DNA from: Podocnemis expansa
Taxonomy: Eukaryota; Chordata; Testudines; Podocnemididae
Direction: 5' to 3'
DNA length: 64,000 nt
Assembly: GCA_007922195.1 (NCBI GenBank)
Contig: ML682125.1
Coordinates: 1,238,469 to 1,302,468 of the forward strand
Below, piece after piece: positions 31,848 through 43,417 of the stretch. Numbering within the stretch: the first letter of the stretch is position 1; each line of letters opens with the position of its first letter. Position numbers and translations under genes: made by a program. Below the pieces are notes generated by a model. That model worked only from the letters and a program-made list of their open reading frames with translations. It was not told where the DNA came from and did not search any database.

Positions 31848-33660
31848 ATGGACCTCGGCGACCTGGGGACCAGCCCGTGAGAGGGAAGGAAGCATCAGAG
31901 GGCACCGGGCACTTTGCACGCTGGGTTACACGCCCAGCCGGGCCTAGCACACAGATGGACACGCGCCTGGCATCCCACACGCACTGCACTGTGGCCGACC
32001 AGATAGCCAGTGTGAAACGTCGGGGTGGGGGGCAACAGGCGTCTAGAGGCCCCAGCAGCAGGACAGTCCCTGTGAAATCAGGACACCTGGTCACCCCTGG
32101 CTGCATGGCATCCTCAGCCTCACACACCCACCACCCTGACGTAAAAGCCCCATCACACACCACTGGCGCACACAGCCCTGCTCGCACTGCCTCACGCTCA
32201 GCCCAGCACAGAAGATTTCCCACTTGCTCTGCAGCCTGTACCCCCCACCCCCATCCAGGAGCACAGATGTGCTCCCCAAAGCCACAGACTCCTGCCCCTG
32301 GTTGCTCTCTGTCCCAGCCGGGGTGAGAGGCGTGGGGAGGAGAGGGGCTGGCTCTCGGTTGTTCCTAGGCTGGGTTCCTCTGAGCTGTGTGCATAGAACA
32401 AACTGGAGAAAGCGCTCAGGAGGGACTGGTGCTGCCTTGGCGGGATGGGGGGGTCTTTGGGAAGTGGCTCCAGCAGGGAGTGCAGGGCAGTCACTAGGTG
32501 CCTCAGTGACCAGGAGAGACAGTGCTGCAGACAAAGTGGATCAGAACAAACAGCAGCGCCCCCCCTGCTTCCCTCCCCCTCCACCCCAGCACCTGGGCTA
32601 CAGCATGTCTCTTCCTTCTAGTCTGGGCTAGTGGGGGGCTGTACTGTCTTCCCCCTGACACCCCTCCTGCTGGCCAAGGGCACTGGGGGCTGCTGTGTGC
32701 GGGGTGGGATTAAGGCTCCTGGGGGCCCAGCGAGCCAGCTTTGGGACTCAGCCGGTAGACCAGCGAGCCTTGGGGGTGGGATGGGTCAGCTCAGCACTGG
32801 GTTGGGGGGGGGCAGGGCCTGCAGACTGGCCCACCTCATGGGTGATGTTGCATGGGCTGGTGGTGCTCAGGATGGCCAGCACCCAATTTATTTTTGTGGG
32901 GCTTGAGGTGGCAACGCTGTCTTGAGCCCCGGGCTGGAGCCCGTAAAGCTCCATAGTTAATGCAACCCAGGATTGTGTCATTCCTTCCGCAGCCAGGGCC
33001 TGCAGGTTTTTTTCCAACTGCCTCCTTTGACACTGTGAGTTTTTCTTGCTTTGGGTTTTTTTCAGATTTGGGGGTCTGGAAAATCCCCCCAAACCAGATT
33101 TCCAAGCCTTTGGCTTTCCTCTGGCCCAGCCCTTGGTAGGGCCTGCCGAGCCTTGCTGAGGGTGATTTTGTGTTTACATTACAGAGGGGAAAAGACCATC
33201 ACTGATTTAGGGAGAGAAAAATGTCACTGCCTTTGGGAAGGAGCAGGTCCCTTTCCACCCCCATGTGAGGAGGGAAGCAGCAGCCCTGGGGCCCATGGCT
33301 GTTTATTGATTTCCCTCCAAACTCTGGCTTGGATTTTAGCTCTATAGATAAATTCTTTTGTCTGCCCCCTCCCCCCCCAGTTGAATTGTAGTGAGACACG
33401 ATTTCCCCTGTCCCCTCAACTGACACTGAAGTGCTCTGGGTGGGCAGACTAGGATGAATCAGATGTGCACATCCCCTCCAGTTCCCCTCTCCAAGCAGAG
33501 AGATTGTCTTAAGCTTTTAACTAAACATATGGGAGGGAAGAAGGTCAGCAATGCAACAGTTGCATGGAAATACACCTTGGGGGCCGGAAAACATAGGTCT
33601 TTGCATTGTACAAAACTGTGTCAGTATGTACCGTGTATGCGAGAGCGTGCGTGTGTGTGT

Positions 33661-33696
33661 GTAGCTCTACATGTAGCTCTAGATGTAGCTCTACAT
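33661..33696 (+). repeat. Three 12-bp self-complementary units in the 3' UTR
   Basis: GTAGCTCTACAT, GTAGCTCTAGAT and GTAGCTCTACAT follow a short GT run (33648-33661). ACATGT and AGAGCT-type palindromy lets neighbouring units pair in RNA. Confidence 0.8.
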
Positions 33697-33899
33697 GTAT
33701 GTATGTGTGCGCGTGCTCACGTCTCCTCCAAATATGAAGCAAAAATGTCTCTTTCCGTACTGAATGTATTAGATTTTAAGCGGTGTTGTCTAAACAGGAC
33801 TGCCCGTCTCACTGTTTTGTTTACCAAAGTGAATCCATTTTTTAAAAAAAGATTTAAAAAATAGGAAATTTAAGGAAAAATGTATTAGATTTGTAGTGT

Positions 33900-33907
33900 T
33901 GTATATA
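33900..33907 (+). promoter_or_regulatory. Pumilio-response-type site TGTATATA
   Basis: An exact match to the Pumilio consensus UGUANAUA, located in the AT-rich distal 3' UTR, 10 bases upstream of a second exact match. Confidence 0.6.
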
Positions 33908-33916
33908 AAGTGTTAT

Positions 33917-33924
33917 TGTAAATA
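33917..33924 (+). promoter_or_regulatory. Pumilio-response-type site TGTAAATA
   Basis: An exact match to UGUANAUA with the preferred UGUAAAUA form. Two exact sites within 25 bases in the same strand as the mRNA are unlikely by chance in any single 3' UTR, although AT-rich sequence raises the odds. Confidence 0.6.
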
Positions 33925-34472
33925 TGATATTTTAACGTATCCAGCTGATTAGTGAGGGCGTTCTACCTCAAGCAAAAGAGTGGGGTGTTGGTTCGTTTCT
34001 CTGATCATTTCTGGATTTTACTTGCTGTTGAAGGTAAATAACTGAAGTTTATAAAAGTTTCCTGCTGTTTGTAAGAGGATTTACTAGTATTTAATAATTT
34101 AAATAGGTATTTTTCAATCTTTGTATAACATAATTGTATTTTTTTTGCATTATGTATTTTTGGAACATTATTTCAATGGAGCATTTAAGAAAACCAGCCA
34201 CCACCACCAATTGCAAAGTGGCCCTAGGTGGGTGTGTGAGAACTGGGAGGGCCTTGCCTGCCAGGCACTGTATCTGTGGTGTCTCGTATTGGAGGGCTTG
34301 GGGCAAATGGCTGAGACATGTTTTCTGTTCACCATGGTATTGCCAAGTGTCACAGAAGTTTTTACTGAAAAATAACACTGGTGCTGCCAATCCTGGTGAG
34401 ATTGTTATTTCTAGTTTGTCGCCATTTCTATATGCCACAGTGCTGACGTTGCCCAGAGGGAATTGCTTGAGT

Positions 34473-34478
34473 AATAAA
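34473..34478 (+). terminator. NANOS poly(A) signal
   Basis: AATAAA, followed about 25 bases later by a GT-rich element. It is the first canonical AATAAA with a downstream GT-rich stretch after the stop codon. Confidence 0.65.
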
Positions 34479-34509
34479 TGGTTTGACCAGTTATTTTACA
34501 GAATGTTGG

Positions 34510-35230
34510 TGTGGCTCATCGTTTGGTGCTGGGAGTCAGGTGAGGAGCGAGGCCTGGCAGATGAATGAACGGATGGCACTAGATCTGGGACTCCTAAAGC
34601 AGCGGCTGCTGCAAAGCAGGACCTGCCTTGGCTTGTTCTCCTGTCTGTGGATACTTAACAACTGCCCCTGCCGGGGAGGTCTTTGTCTAGCTGGGATGCT
34701 CAAGGCATCCAACTTGGGTAGAGCCTCTAGAACATGGAGAGGGCCTAGTGTAGCTGGGGTTCAAACTGCAGGCAATCCACGGGGCCATCATATAATTGCA
34801 GACTGTGTCCCAGTGCCTGTGCACAGGGGGTGGAGGCCTTCAGTGTTCTTGGAATGGAGTATTTATATTTAATAGCTTCTCTCCAAGCCACTCTCCTAAA
34901 TTGGGAATGGCTGCCTCAGCACCGCTAAGGAGATGCGAGCCTTTTGCCCCTGCAGGGCACCAGTTTGAATCCTGCCTCACTCAGCTGAGTACAGCTGTTC
35001 CCCTCTCAGCATGGTGCTTGCCCCCATATGCTTTGAGTTTGGGGTCTCAACTCCCACATCACATCCGTAGTCTTTAGGAAGAGCTGAAGCTCTGTGTTTC
35101 CATCATACATGGGTAGATATTGGCTCTTCTGTTCATTTTATTTTCTGTTCTTTCCTCCCCATTCTCTTTAGTTTATTGTAGGTTTCCTTTTCAGTTTCCA
35201 TGCCCTTTCAGCTGGAAACTTCTCCTGGCT
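34510..35230. other. Unassigned stretch
   Basis: No gene is recognised. In particular I see no coding sequence on the minus strand resembling the C-terminus of EIF3A, which in mammals converges on the NANOS1 3' end. Confidence 0.3.
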
Positions 35231-35234
35231 TGGC

Positions 35235-36420
35235 TTACCCCAGGGTTTAAAAGGTTTCTTACTTGCCATGGGGCCATCCTCAGGAGCAGTGGTCACTTGT
35301 GGTGCCCACGTTGCCTCAGGGAGGCACATGTCACTCAGAAGGGCACCCACTGCCTCAACTTAAAGGCCTAGTTCAAGTAGGATGGTGAACTGGGGCTAAA
35401 ACTTTTGCTACTGGACAACTCTGTTTGACTAGCCTCAGAATGGCCCCGATATTGTTCCTACATGGCTCTCACCACTGGCATCGTCATCAGCCAGCATTCC
35501 CTTGCTGTGCACCACCAACTGGAAATGCAGCCTCTCCCACCCAGACAGCAAGACAAGGCCACTAGCTCCCCATCTCAGGAGCCACCTCAGAAAAAGGCAT
35601 CCATAGCTCAACGTCCTTAAGGATGGGACTTGGCTGCCACAACCATCAAGCCCTTCCTGCACCAGCATGAAGGTCAGGCCTGAGGACCCTGAAGGGGGGG
35701 CCACAGGCAGAAATGCTCTCGGCACAGACTTTCACAAACAGTGCCAACAGTCTCCAAAAAAATAATCCACTTGCTTTGGCACCCGGCAAGCCCTCAGCAC
35801 CCGTGCAACCCTCACATCGGCCACTTGAAGGAACATACTCCACCCTCAGCACCAGCTATCCCTCAACCACTACACCACCACGATGGCGTTAATGCTCCTT
35901 CCTGTACCAGGAGGGCTCAGAGATCCCAGACTTTGTCACCTTAGCCACACCAGTTTCCAGTTCTCTGTGGCAGGTTCCCTCCTCAGCATAACTACTTCCC
36001 AGAGACTCTCCTCCCTGCTTCTCAGGTGAGGAAGACGTGGAGGAAGGGGTGTATCCAGCAACCCACATCTCCTCATCTTCCCCGAGGTGACCACCATGCT
36101 ACCACCTCCAGTGCCTGCAGACAGCTCTCAGCAGTTTCACAAACTGTTCTGCAGGATGGTGGATTTTCTCTGGGTCCCACTGAAGGACGTCAGAGAGCAA
36201 CAGCAGGTGTTGCTTAAAATCCTGGGGGCCTCTGCATCTGCCAAAATAGTGCTCCCTGCCAAGAAGGCCTTGCTGGACCCCATCTAGGTCACCAGGCAGA
36301 CCCCAGCCTCAATAGCACCCTGTAACAGGCGGTTCCCAGAATCTGGTCTTGTGTGCTGCTGTGACCCCGGATCACCACTCCTGAACCCCAACTTACTGCA
36401 TTTCTCCAGGTGACCACTCA
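35235..36420 (+). mobile_element. DIRS-type retrotransposon copy 3, gag remnant
   Basis: Plus-strand frames read PGFKRFLTCHGAI, then CPRCLREAHVTQKGTHC at 35300-35360, the same zinc-binding-like block as in copies 1 and 2. Further on, 36087-36287 contains LLKILGASASAK and LPAKKALLDPI, and the next frame has TPASIAP, the DIRS gag core. Frames are broken by stops. No leader, reverse transcriptase or recombinase is seen with this copy. Confidence 0.65.
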
Positions 36421-36784
36421 CTCCTGAGTCAGTCCACACTAGCCTCCTGCATGTAATTGCTTCCTCTTGCCACTCAGGTGATGGGCCCCAAGTGAGCATT
36501 CCCAGGGCCAGATACCACATTGGGAATTCCTGTCCTACAAGAATTGGGGCCCTTCCACAGTCACCATAGATTCATGTCAATGCCTTTATCATAGAAATGG
36601 ATAGGCCCAGCCTCACTCACCTACATGCTCTAAAGTCCACACAGCTTTAGGGAAAAAAACTACTAGCTTATTGAGTAGAATGTGATTTTAAGTGAGTTTC
36701 TAGCAGATCAATGCACAATCATTTAATAAGGGAGTCAAGAGTTACCACAAGTAAATAAAACATGTGCTAATCTACTAACATTAT
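36421..36784. other. Unassigned stretch
   Basis: AT-rich sequence with no recognised feature. Confidence 0.3.
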
Positions 36785-37600
36785 TCCAAGGTTACTCTCA
36801 TGAGGTTCAACAAGGACAAGGGCAAAGTCCTGCACTTGGTATGGAAAAAAATCCCTTGTACTGCTAAAGGCTGGGGACTGATCGGCTAAATAGAAGCTCT
36901 GTAAAAAAGGACCTTGGGGTTATGGCGGACAGGAAGGTGGATATGAGTCAGCATAAAGGCCAATGGCATATTGAGCTGCAGTGGTAGGAGCATTGCCACC
37001 AGGTTGAAGGATGTGATTATTCCCCTCTATTTAGCACTGGTGAGGCTGCATCTGGAATATTGTGTCCACTTTTGGGCTCTCCACTACAGAAATGATGTGG
37101 ACAAATCAGAAAGAGTCTAGTGGAGGGCAAAGAAAATGATTAGGGGGCTGGGGCTCATGACTTACAAGGAGCAACTGAAGGAACTAGGTTTATTTAGTCT
37201 GCAGAAGAGAAGACTGGAGGTGGGGGGTTTGATAACTACTTCTTCTCATTCCCCTCTCAGATACTACTACTTCAGAGGACGCTCCAAAGACGAGGGAGCT
37301 AGGCTGTTCTCAGTTGTGACAGAGGCCAGAACAAGGACCCATGGTTTCAAGCTGCAGCTGGGGGGGGGGGTCTAGGTTGGGTATTAGGAGAAACTTTCTC
37401 ACTAGGAGGGTGGTGAAGCACTGGAAAGGGTTGCCTAGGGAGGTGGTGGCATCTCCATCTGTGGACACTTGTAAGACTCGTTTGGACAAAACCCTGGCTG
37501 GGATGATTTAGTGGAAGTAGCCCTGCTTTTAGCAGGTTGGACTAGATGACCTCATGTGGCCCCTTTCAGCCCTAATATTCTACAATTTGGTCTCTTCTCC
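36785..37600 (+). mobile_element. CR1 LINE, C-terminal coding part and 3' end
   Basis: It starts near GAGGTTCAACAAGGACAAGG and runs through GCAAAGTCCTGCACTTGG, ATAAAGGCCAATGGCATATT, CAGAAGAGAAGACTGGAGGT and the tail GGTTGGACTAGATGACCTCA. These follow the CR1 order from the end of reverse transcriptase to the 3' UTR. Stops and deletions make it non-coding. Confidence 0.85.
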
Positions 37601-37967
37601 TAATTCTTAGCCACCTGACTAACTGTCGGTGGTGTTCACCTGGTTACAGCTCTCCTGCCCATGTGAATAGGCTCAGTATCTTGCAGTTGCTTCTAAAATG
37701 GTCTTTTTCTAGAAAAAGCCAGCAGCTTTTCCCTCTCAAAGTGTCTGCATTCCTTTTTGTTTCCCAATCAGTCCCACTTCCTCCTGGGCTGTGTTGACCC
37801 CCTTACTTCCACCCGGGGGGGGGTTGGGGGGGGGGGAATTTGCATTGCTTTTTGTCATGTAATCCTCTCACCTCCAAGATGTAGTCCTGAGGGTCTGAGT
37901 TATGTAACATGCTTCACATCTGCACACAGCCATGATGCTGTAGGACACATGCCACCATAACAATACA
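37601..37967. other. Unassigned stretch
   Basis: It contains a G-rich run at 37817-37839. No gene recognised. Confidence 0.3.
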
Positions 37968-40050
37968 GTAGAGCTTTAAAAAGGGGACCTGGCTTGACAC
38001 AATTGACATCAAATGGCGCCATTCCATTACCCATAGCAGTGCCACTGATTTGTAAGTATAAATTATCCTCGGATCTGTTATAAATTATTGCCAATCCATT
38101 CCCTTCCTCCCTGCACTGGTTCCCCAAGCCCTTCCCAACCCCCCCAGCAGCCCCCTAAGCCCTTCCCTAATTTCCCGGTCCCATGGCTGGTCCCTGCTGC
38201 CCCAGGCTGACACTCTCCCCCGCGCCCTTTCCCCACCAAGCCAGGGTGCCTGCCCCCGGACTCCCCTCCAGCTCCTTTTCCTGGCTGCCAGAGGGAGAGT
38301 GGGGTCGCAGCACAGGCTGAGGCTCCCGGCATGACCCTGCTCTGAGCGCCAGGGCAGGAGTTTTAAAAATTCCCAGGCCCTGCCTGGGATAGCTCTCTAC
38401 CAGCTGGAAGACTCTGTCTTCCGGCCGGGTAGAGGCCACGGCTGCTGGCAGTGTTCTCTGCATGAGGGCATGACGGTGCACTCCTGTTCAATTTAGAGGG
38501 GCTACATAGGGGCTCACCCTGAGTTTCAGAGGGCCTGAGGTCCCTGAAGCCCCCTTCACCCCCCCCCCCCCCAGCAATGCTACTGGTGCTCACCCACAAC
38601 CATTTCAGATTTGAGGATAATTTATACCTCCAAGTCAGCGGTACCGCTAAGGATCCCTCCATGGCCCCACAATATGACAACATTTTTATGGCCGACTTAG
38701 AACAATGTTTCACCAGGTCTCATCCAAAAGCACATCTCTTCTACTTATGCTACACTGATGACATCTTCAGCAGCTGGACCCATGGTAAGGATGCTCTTGA
38801 AGATTTCTACAGTGATTTCAACAATTTCCCCTCCACAATCAAACTTAGCCTGGAACACTCCACACAGGAGATCCACTTTCTGGACACTACAGTATAAATT
38901 AGGGATGGATAACCACCACCACTCTATACCAAAAACCTACTGATCAGTATAGTTACCTACATCCCTTGAGCTTTCATCCTGAAGACACCATCCAATCCAT
39001 TGTCTACAACCAAGCCCTAAGATATAACTGCATTTGCTCTGTCCCTCAGACAGAGGCAGACATCTTCAGGATCTCTATCAGGCATTCTTAAAACTACAGT
39101 ACCCACCTGGGAAAGTAAGAAAATAAACGGACAGAGCAAGCCAGGTACCCCAAAGACAACTGCTGCAGGAGAGGCCCCAGAAAGAAAACAGTAAGAATGT
39201 CACTGGTCACCGTATATACCCCCCAAGTCAGACCTCTGCAACAGATCATTAAAGCCCTATAGCCTGTTCTAAAAGCCTTGAGAAGCAGACCTCTCCTTGC
39301 CTACAGACAGCCCACTAACCTTAAACAGATATTCACCAGCAGCTACCAACAGAAACATTAAAGCAGGCACACATCCCTGCAACAAACCACACTGCCAATG
39401 TATTTGCACAAAAAACACCATCATAAGACTTAATCAAGCCAGCTACTCCATTAAGGGCTCATTCTCCTTCTCATCCACTAATGTGATTTCCGCCTTGAAA
39501 TGCCCCTACACCTTATACATTGGACAAACGAGACAATCCCTGCACAAAAGAATAAATGGGCACAAAACTGACATCAGAAATCACAACATGCAAAAACCAG
39601 TTGCTGAGCACTTCCATCTTTCTAATCACTTGATGGATGACTTGTTAACGACTGTGCTCAAGAAGTCAATGGGACTTCAAAGAGAAACAGCTAAATTAGA
39701 ATTGATATGCAGATTTGATTGTGTGAAAGCAGGCTTGAATCATTACTATGGCTTTTTTCCCCCTTATAACAAGTGATTTGACGTCACCCTCCTCTATGTG
39801 CTGTTTCCCAGTGTTTGAAGCTTAACAACCGCTCTGATTTGCTGTTACTGTATGACCTGATCCCACATCTTACACTCTCTTGCATTTATTTTCATCCCAT
39901 TCTTTAAGTTCCTCCATCTTCAAAGCATCTGACAGTGGGATTTTTCGCCCACGAAACCTCATGCAATAAATAAAGCTGTTAGTCTGTAAGTGTCCTAGGA
40001 TGCCTTGCTGCTTTTTTTCTGAACTAGACTAACAGGGCTACCCCTTTGTC
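37968..40050 (+). mobile_element. Penelope-like retroelement (most complete copy)
   Basis: The 3' part carries, in order on the plus strand, reverse transcriptase (38577-38897: NLYLQVSGTA, CYTDDIF with both catalytic Asp, LDTTV), a broken linker, and a C-terminal region at 39297-39776 with PCNKPHCQC and the GIY-YIG nuclease (TLYIGQTRQSLHKRINGHK, then LQRETAKLELICRF). A fold-back-type terminus lies at about 39890-40050. The 5' part holds an inverted reverse transcriptase fragment at 37985-38085 and a family-X block at 38340-38570. ACAATACA flanks the whole (37960-37967, 40051-40058), a possible 8-bp target duplication. Stops make it inactive. Confidence 0.8.
38340..38570 (+). repeat. Family-X repeat, copy 1
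   Basis: It contains GGAGTTTTAAAAATTCCCAG, GCTGGAAGACTCTGTCTTCC and CCTGAGTTTCAGAGGGCCTG. The same phrases occur in the opposite orientation at 44585-44840. It sits between the inverted and direct reverse transcriptase fragments of the PLE. Confidence 0.65.
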
Positions 40051-40058
40051 ACAATACA

Positions 40059-41754
40059 AGGGTCTGTCCTTGACCTTTCTAGAGCCCAGCCTGTTTTCCA
40101 ATCTCCACATTGGGTTTGCTGTGCAGAGAAAACATAGCTACCCCTCTGGAAGCGATTCTAGCAGCTGCCGCCCCATGGCTCCATCTTGAATAGAGGCTGT
40201 CAAAGCCATAAGGGAAATTTGGGCTGAATGACAAGAGTCCCCCAAGGTGGATCATGCTGGGCAGCGAACCCCTAGGGAGGAGCAGAGGCTGTGGAGACGG
40301 TGAGTTGCCTGGGACCTGATCTTCGCCCGAGCTGTGCGGACAGTAGCAGTGGGGCCAGGGAGGGGTAATAGAAATGGGCACTGAGCCCTCCCTGCCCAGT
40401 CCAAGCCCCACTCGGGCTCAAGGAATGAGTCTCTGCCACCATCTAATGGCCACTGTGCTAACCAGGCTCTGGGGAGCCGCTCCAGAGACCCTCTGCCCCC
40501 CCCCCCAGGTAGTGTTGAGGGCAGGGGCAGCTGGCCTGGCTGCTGGCCAGTGACTGGTGTGTGTGGCCCATGAGTGACCCCCCCCCCAGCACTGGAGAGC
40601 TGAGGAAGGAGCAGCATCAGCCTGACCCTGCCAGCCCACCATGGCATGCCCCTGCCCCACCCTGCTTCTGTAGGACATGACACCCATCATCTGTACACCC
40701 TCACACCTGCAGTTCACGTGTGGGCTGCTGCCTCTTGCACCCACTTGTGAGCAAGAACAGCCCTTCACTGTGCCCCCCCAGGACGCTGGCAGCTCAGGTC
40801 TGGGCCAGGGGCCACAGCACCCAGCATGAGTCTTGCTGGGGGCAAAGAGGACATAGATCCCTGCCTCGGTCTTTGACAAAGCTTGGGATTTGAAACTGTT
40901 CTGTGACCAGGCGGACAGGCTGAGCTGTCTAACCCCAGTGCTCTGGCCTAAGGCTACTATAGAGCATTCAGCCACATGGGAACTGGGCAGCCTGGTGACT
41001 AGGAACTGCTCAGACGTGCTTTGCTGCAAATAGTTGCACTGGCCGGGAGGTGCGTACGGGTCACCTGAAGATTCCAGGGTGAACAGACCACACCGGGCAC
41101 CACAGGCAAGGTGGTCACCATTCTGCTGGGATACAATCAGCACAAGTGGGAAAGAGGCTGGGGCTATGTCTGCAGAGAGGATGTATAGAGCCTGGCTGGA
41201 CTGAAGCAGCCTTTTGTGATCTGCCCTCAGGACTTGGGGCATGGTGAGTGGGCCAGAAGCAGAAAGACCTGCAGAGCGTGGGCATGCTGAGGGATGGGTT
41301 TGTGGACAGCAGCAGCACTGGGGGGCTGGGTAGGGACCCACATGACAAACTCAGCAGGGAACTCACCCAGAGACATCTCAGGGTCAGAGGTGGGGTGCTA
41401 AGAAGCCTAGGGATAGACCAGGACCCATGGGACCTGAGACATAAGTATTGTGGCAAAGAGGGTGCAAGGTGACGCAATGCTTGAAGATTAAGGAGATGGG
41501 GTAAGCAGAACCCTCAGAGTGCCAAGTGGGTTGGAGCCCAACCAGAGGGGTATCTGGGGGATGTGGGTGACAATGTATTGCGGCTGCGGGAGAGAGGGAC
41601 TGCTGAGCCAGGAAGGTGGTACCCCAGTCCTGAGCACTCACACTCAGTCTGTCAGGGGAGTGCAGGACAGCCTGGGGGCAATCACCCCATCATTCCTGTT
41701 GCGGTGGATGGGACAAGCGTCCAGCGGTGCTGGGTCACAAGGCAGGAAGTGACT
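40059..41754. other. Unassigned stretch
   Basis: No gene is recognised. A 307-codon minus-strand frame at 40418-41341 is open but shows no family motif and is opposed by open plus frames. C runs lie at 40497-40506. The last few hundred bases may be decayed gypsy sequence upstream of the pol fragment. Confidence 0.3.
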
Positions 41755-42432
41755 GCCTAACGCCTGAGCTGGCCATGATGGCGGCAATGAGAGACAGGCC
41801 TGCTGCCTGAACCAAGAAACAGGTCCAGGCCTTGACTGGGATGGTAGGACACTATCGGTGCTATATACCCACTTTAGTTCCCTGGCAGCTCCCATTACAG
41901 AGCTGTGTAAGAAGGACAGGCCAGATGAGGTGGTCTGGCGCGAGCAGTGCCGGGGCACTTGCCGTGCTCTGAAGGAGGCCCCCAAGCCAGTGGCCAGGGC
42001 TGGTAAACCCAGGCAAACCCTTTCTGGTATTCAAAGACATTTCAGACACAGGGCTGGATCCAGTGCTGATGCAAACCAATGCTAAGGGTAAGAGACACTC
42101 CACTGAGCTCCCGAGCAGGCAGTTGTTTTCTCAGAAGCAAACCAGCGTGGCCACAGAGGAGTGCCTGGCCATGGCATGGCCTCATGGAAAGTTACTGCTT
42201 TACAGTGCTCACTGGCCCATAGCGCGCCTCCCCCTCCCACCCCCACAGGCTGCTCCAAATGAAGGGGCCTAATACCAAGCTCCTGAGGTGGGGCCTGAGC
42301 CTCCAGGACTATGCTTTGGAGTCAGCCCATGTGAAGGGGAGTGCCCCTGTTATAGCTGATGCTTTGTCATGGAGACCAGGCTTGAATGTCCCCAGGCCAT
42401 AGGCTGAAGTGACCCCCACTCAGTCCAGACTC
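41755..42432 (+). mobile_element. Ty3/gypsy pol fragment (end of RT, RNase H)
   Basis: Frames read KKQVQALTGMVGHYR, then SLAAPITELCKKDRPDEVVW and ALKEAPKPVA (end of reverse transcriptase and connection), then ECLAMAWPHGK (RNase H), then KLLRWGLSLQDYALES and IADALSWRPG (end of RNase H). The order matches gypsy pol. Frame changes and stops make it non-functional. It leads straight into the polypurine tract and LTR. Confidence 0.8.
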
Positions 42433-42435
42433 AGT

Positions 42436-42444
42436 GAGGGGAGA
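42436..42444 (+). other. Polypurine tract of the gypsy element
   Basis: GAGGGGAGA lies immediately before the LTR start TGTGATGAAG at 42445, the standard position of the plus-strand primer. Confidence 0.7.
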
Positions 42445-43080
42445 TGTGATGAAGCAGGGTAGTGGGGGTAGTGTATTTTCTTAGTGGGCTTCCTATCATC
42501 TCAATAGTTTGCGTGGACACTGGGGGTGCCTTTTTTCCTCCACGCAGCATGTGTAGCGAAGTGGAAGGCAAGGGGGCTTGGACCAGTGTGACCTTGCCAA
42601 GCAGCTAGGACCCCAGACAACGGCCTAGAAATGGGTACCCCCAGCATCTGGTGACTGGACACCCCTCCCATTTTGGAAATCTGTTGGTTCTGGCCAGTGG
42701 GAGGACAAAGGGCTGAGGTGAGAGGAGTCCAGCAACCTGACCAGCTGATTTCAGTCAGTGGGGGAACAGAGGCCCAGGCAACCTCTCATCCTGGGGCTGG
42801 AGAGAGGACAGAGGAAGAACTGTGGAGGGGCTGTTGGGGAAGGTGATACAGAGTGATCAGCTAAAGGAACAGGCTTCTGGACAGGGAACTGAGAGATGGC
42901 TGAGCCACCTGGGTGGGGGACATACTCAGCTGGACTGTGTTTGCATTCAGACTGCAATAAACCCTCGTGTTTCATGCTGAATGAGAACCTGCAGTCAGAG
43001 ATTCAATTGCACTGCACTCTCTGAATGTGGCGTGCTGGGGCTGCAGAGCGAGGGGACTCCCTGGAGAGCCTCATGAAGAA
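42445..43080 (+). repeat. Ty3/gypsy 3' LTR (LTR-G copy 2)
   Basis: It begins TGTGATGAAGCAGGG and carries CTGCAATAAACCCTCGTGTT (poly(A) signal). The end is approximate (near 43073, GAGCCTCA). Because pol and a polypurine tract precede it, this is the 3' LTR of a 5'-deleted element rather than a solo LTR. It anchors the identity of the copies at 28976 and 52828. Confidence 0.7.
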
Positions 43081-43289
43081 AGACAGGCGTGCAGAGAGCT
43101 CAGTGGTGTGCTGCTGGGAAGTGCGGACCAAGGACCTTAACTCTGGACAGAGCAACCTTCAATGAAGGCTCTCACACTGAAGGGGAGGTCCTCCCTGGGA
43201 CCACCTGGAGCCAAGACATACAGGGCCTGGGACTCTGGACACCCACACCATGCAGTTATCTTCCCAGACAATGGGTACGCTGCACAATG

Positions 43290-43417
43290 TATCCACCCAT
43301 CCCTCCCAGTTCAGTCACCCATTGCCCCAGACCATACATACACCCACCCACCCAGCCATCTATCCAAATGGTATATGCATTCATCCACTCCACAGTGCCT
43401 CCCATGCACCCTCCATC
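43290..43417. repeat. CCATC-rich degenerate tandem repeat
   Basis: CCACCCATCC, ACCCACCCACCCAGCCATC and CATTCATCCACTCC-like units. The repeat resumes at 44406-44450 on the other side of the LTR-A copy, which therefore inserted into it. Confidence 0.65.

Larger units (their letters stand above)
30536..31860 (+). promoter_or_regulatory. CpG island with NANOS promoter and CDS
   Basis: Sequence from about 30536 is extremely GC- and CpG-rich through the CDS and falls off after the stop codon. A GC-box-like GGGGCGGGAG lies at 30391-30400. No TATA box is visible in the 230 bases before the start codon, so a dispersed CpG-island promoter is expected. The transcription start cannot be fixed from sequence. 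Tandem GAGCC/GGGCC units directly precede the ATG. Confidence 0.7.
31848..34500 (+). other. NANOS 3' untranslated region
   Basis: About 2.65 kb run from the TAG stop to a poly(A) signal, AATAAA, at 34473-34478, with a GT-rich downstream element (GAATGTTGGTGTGGCTC) from 34501. The first 1.5 kb is GC-rich; from about 33740 it becomes AT-rich. No interspersed repeat was recognised within it, in contrast to its surroundings, which supports functional constraint. It holds Pumilio-type sites (33900, 33917) and a 12-bp repeat (33661). A long 3' UTR is expected for a post-transcriptionally controlled NANOS gene. Confidence 0.7.

Noticed and set aside
30241..31919. Long alternative frames on both strands over the NANOS locus (over 400 codons)
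   Set aside because: They are extended by 133 unknown codons in the N gap and by GC bias. Only the frame from 30771 has NANOS motifs.
34510..35230. EIF3A 3' end on the minus strand, as in mammalian NANOS1 synteny
   Set aside because: I looked for its coding end and saw none in this stretch.
40418..41341. 307-codon minus-strand open frame
   Set aside because: No family motif, no splice or poly(A) context, and opposing frames are open. Composition explains it.
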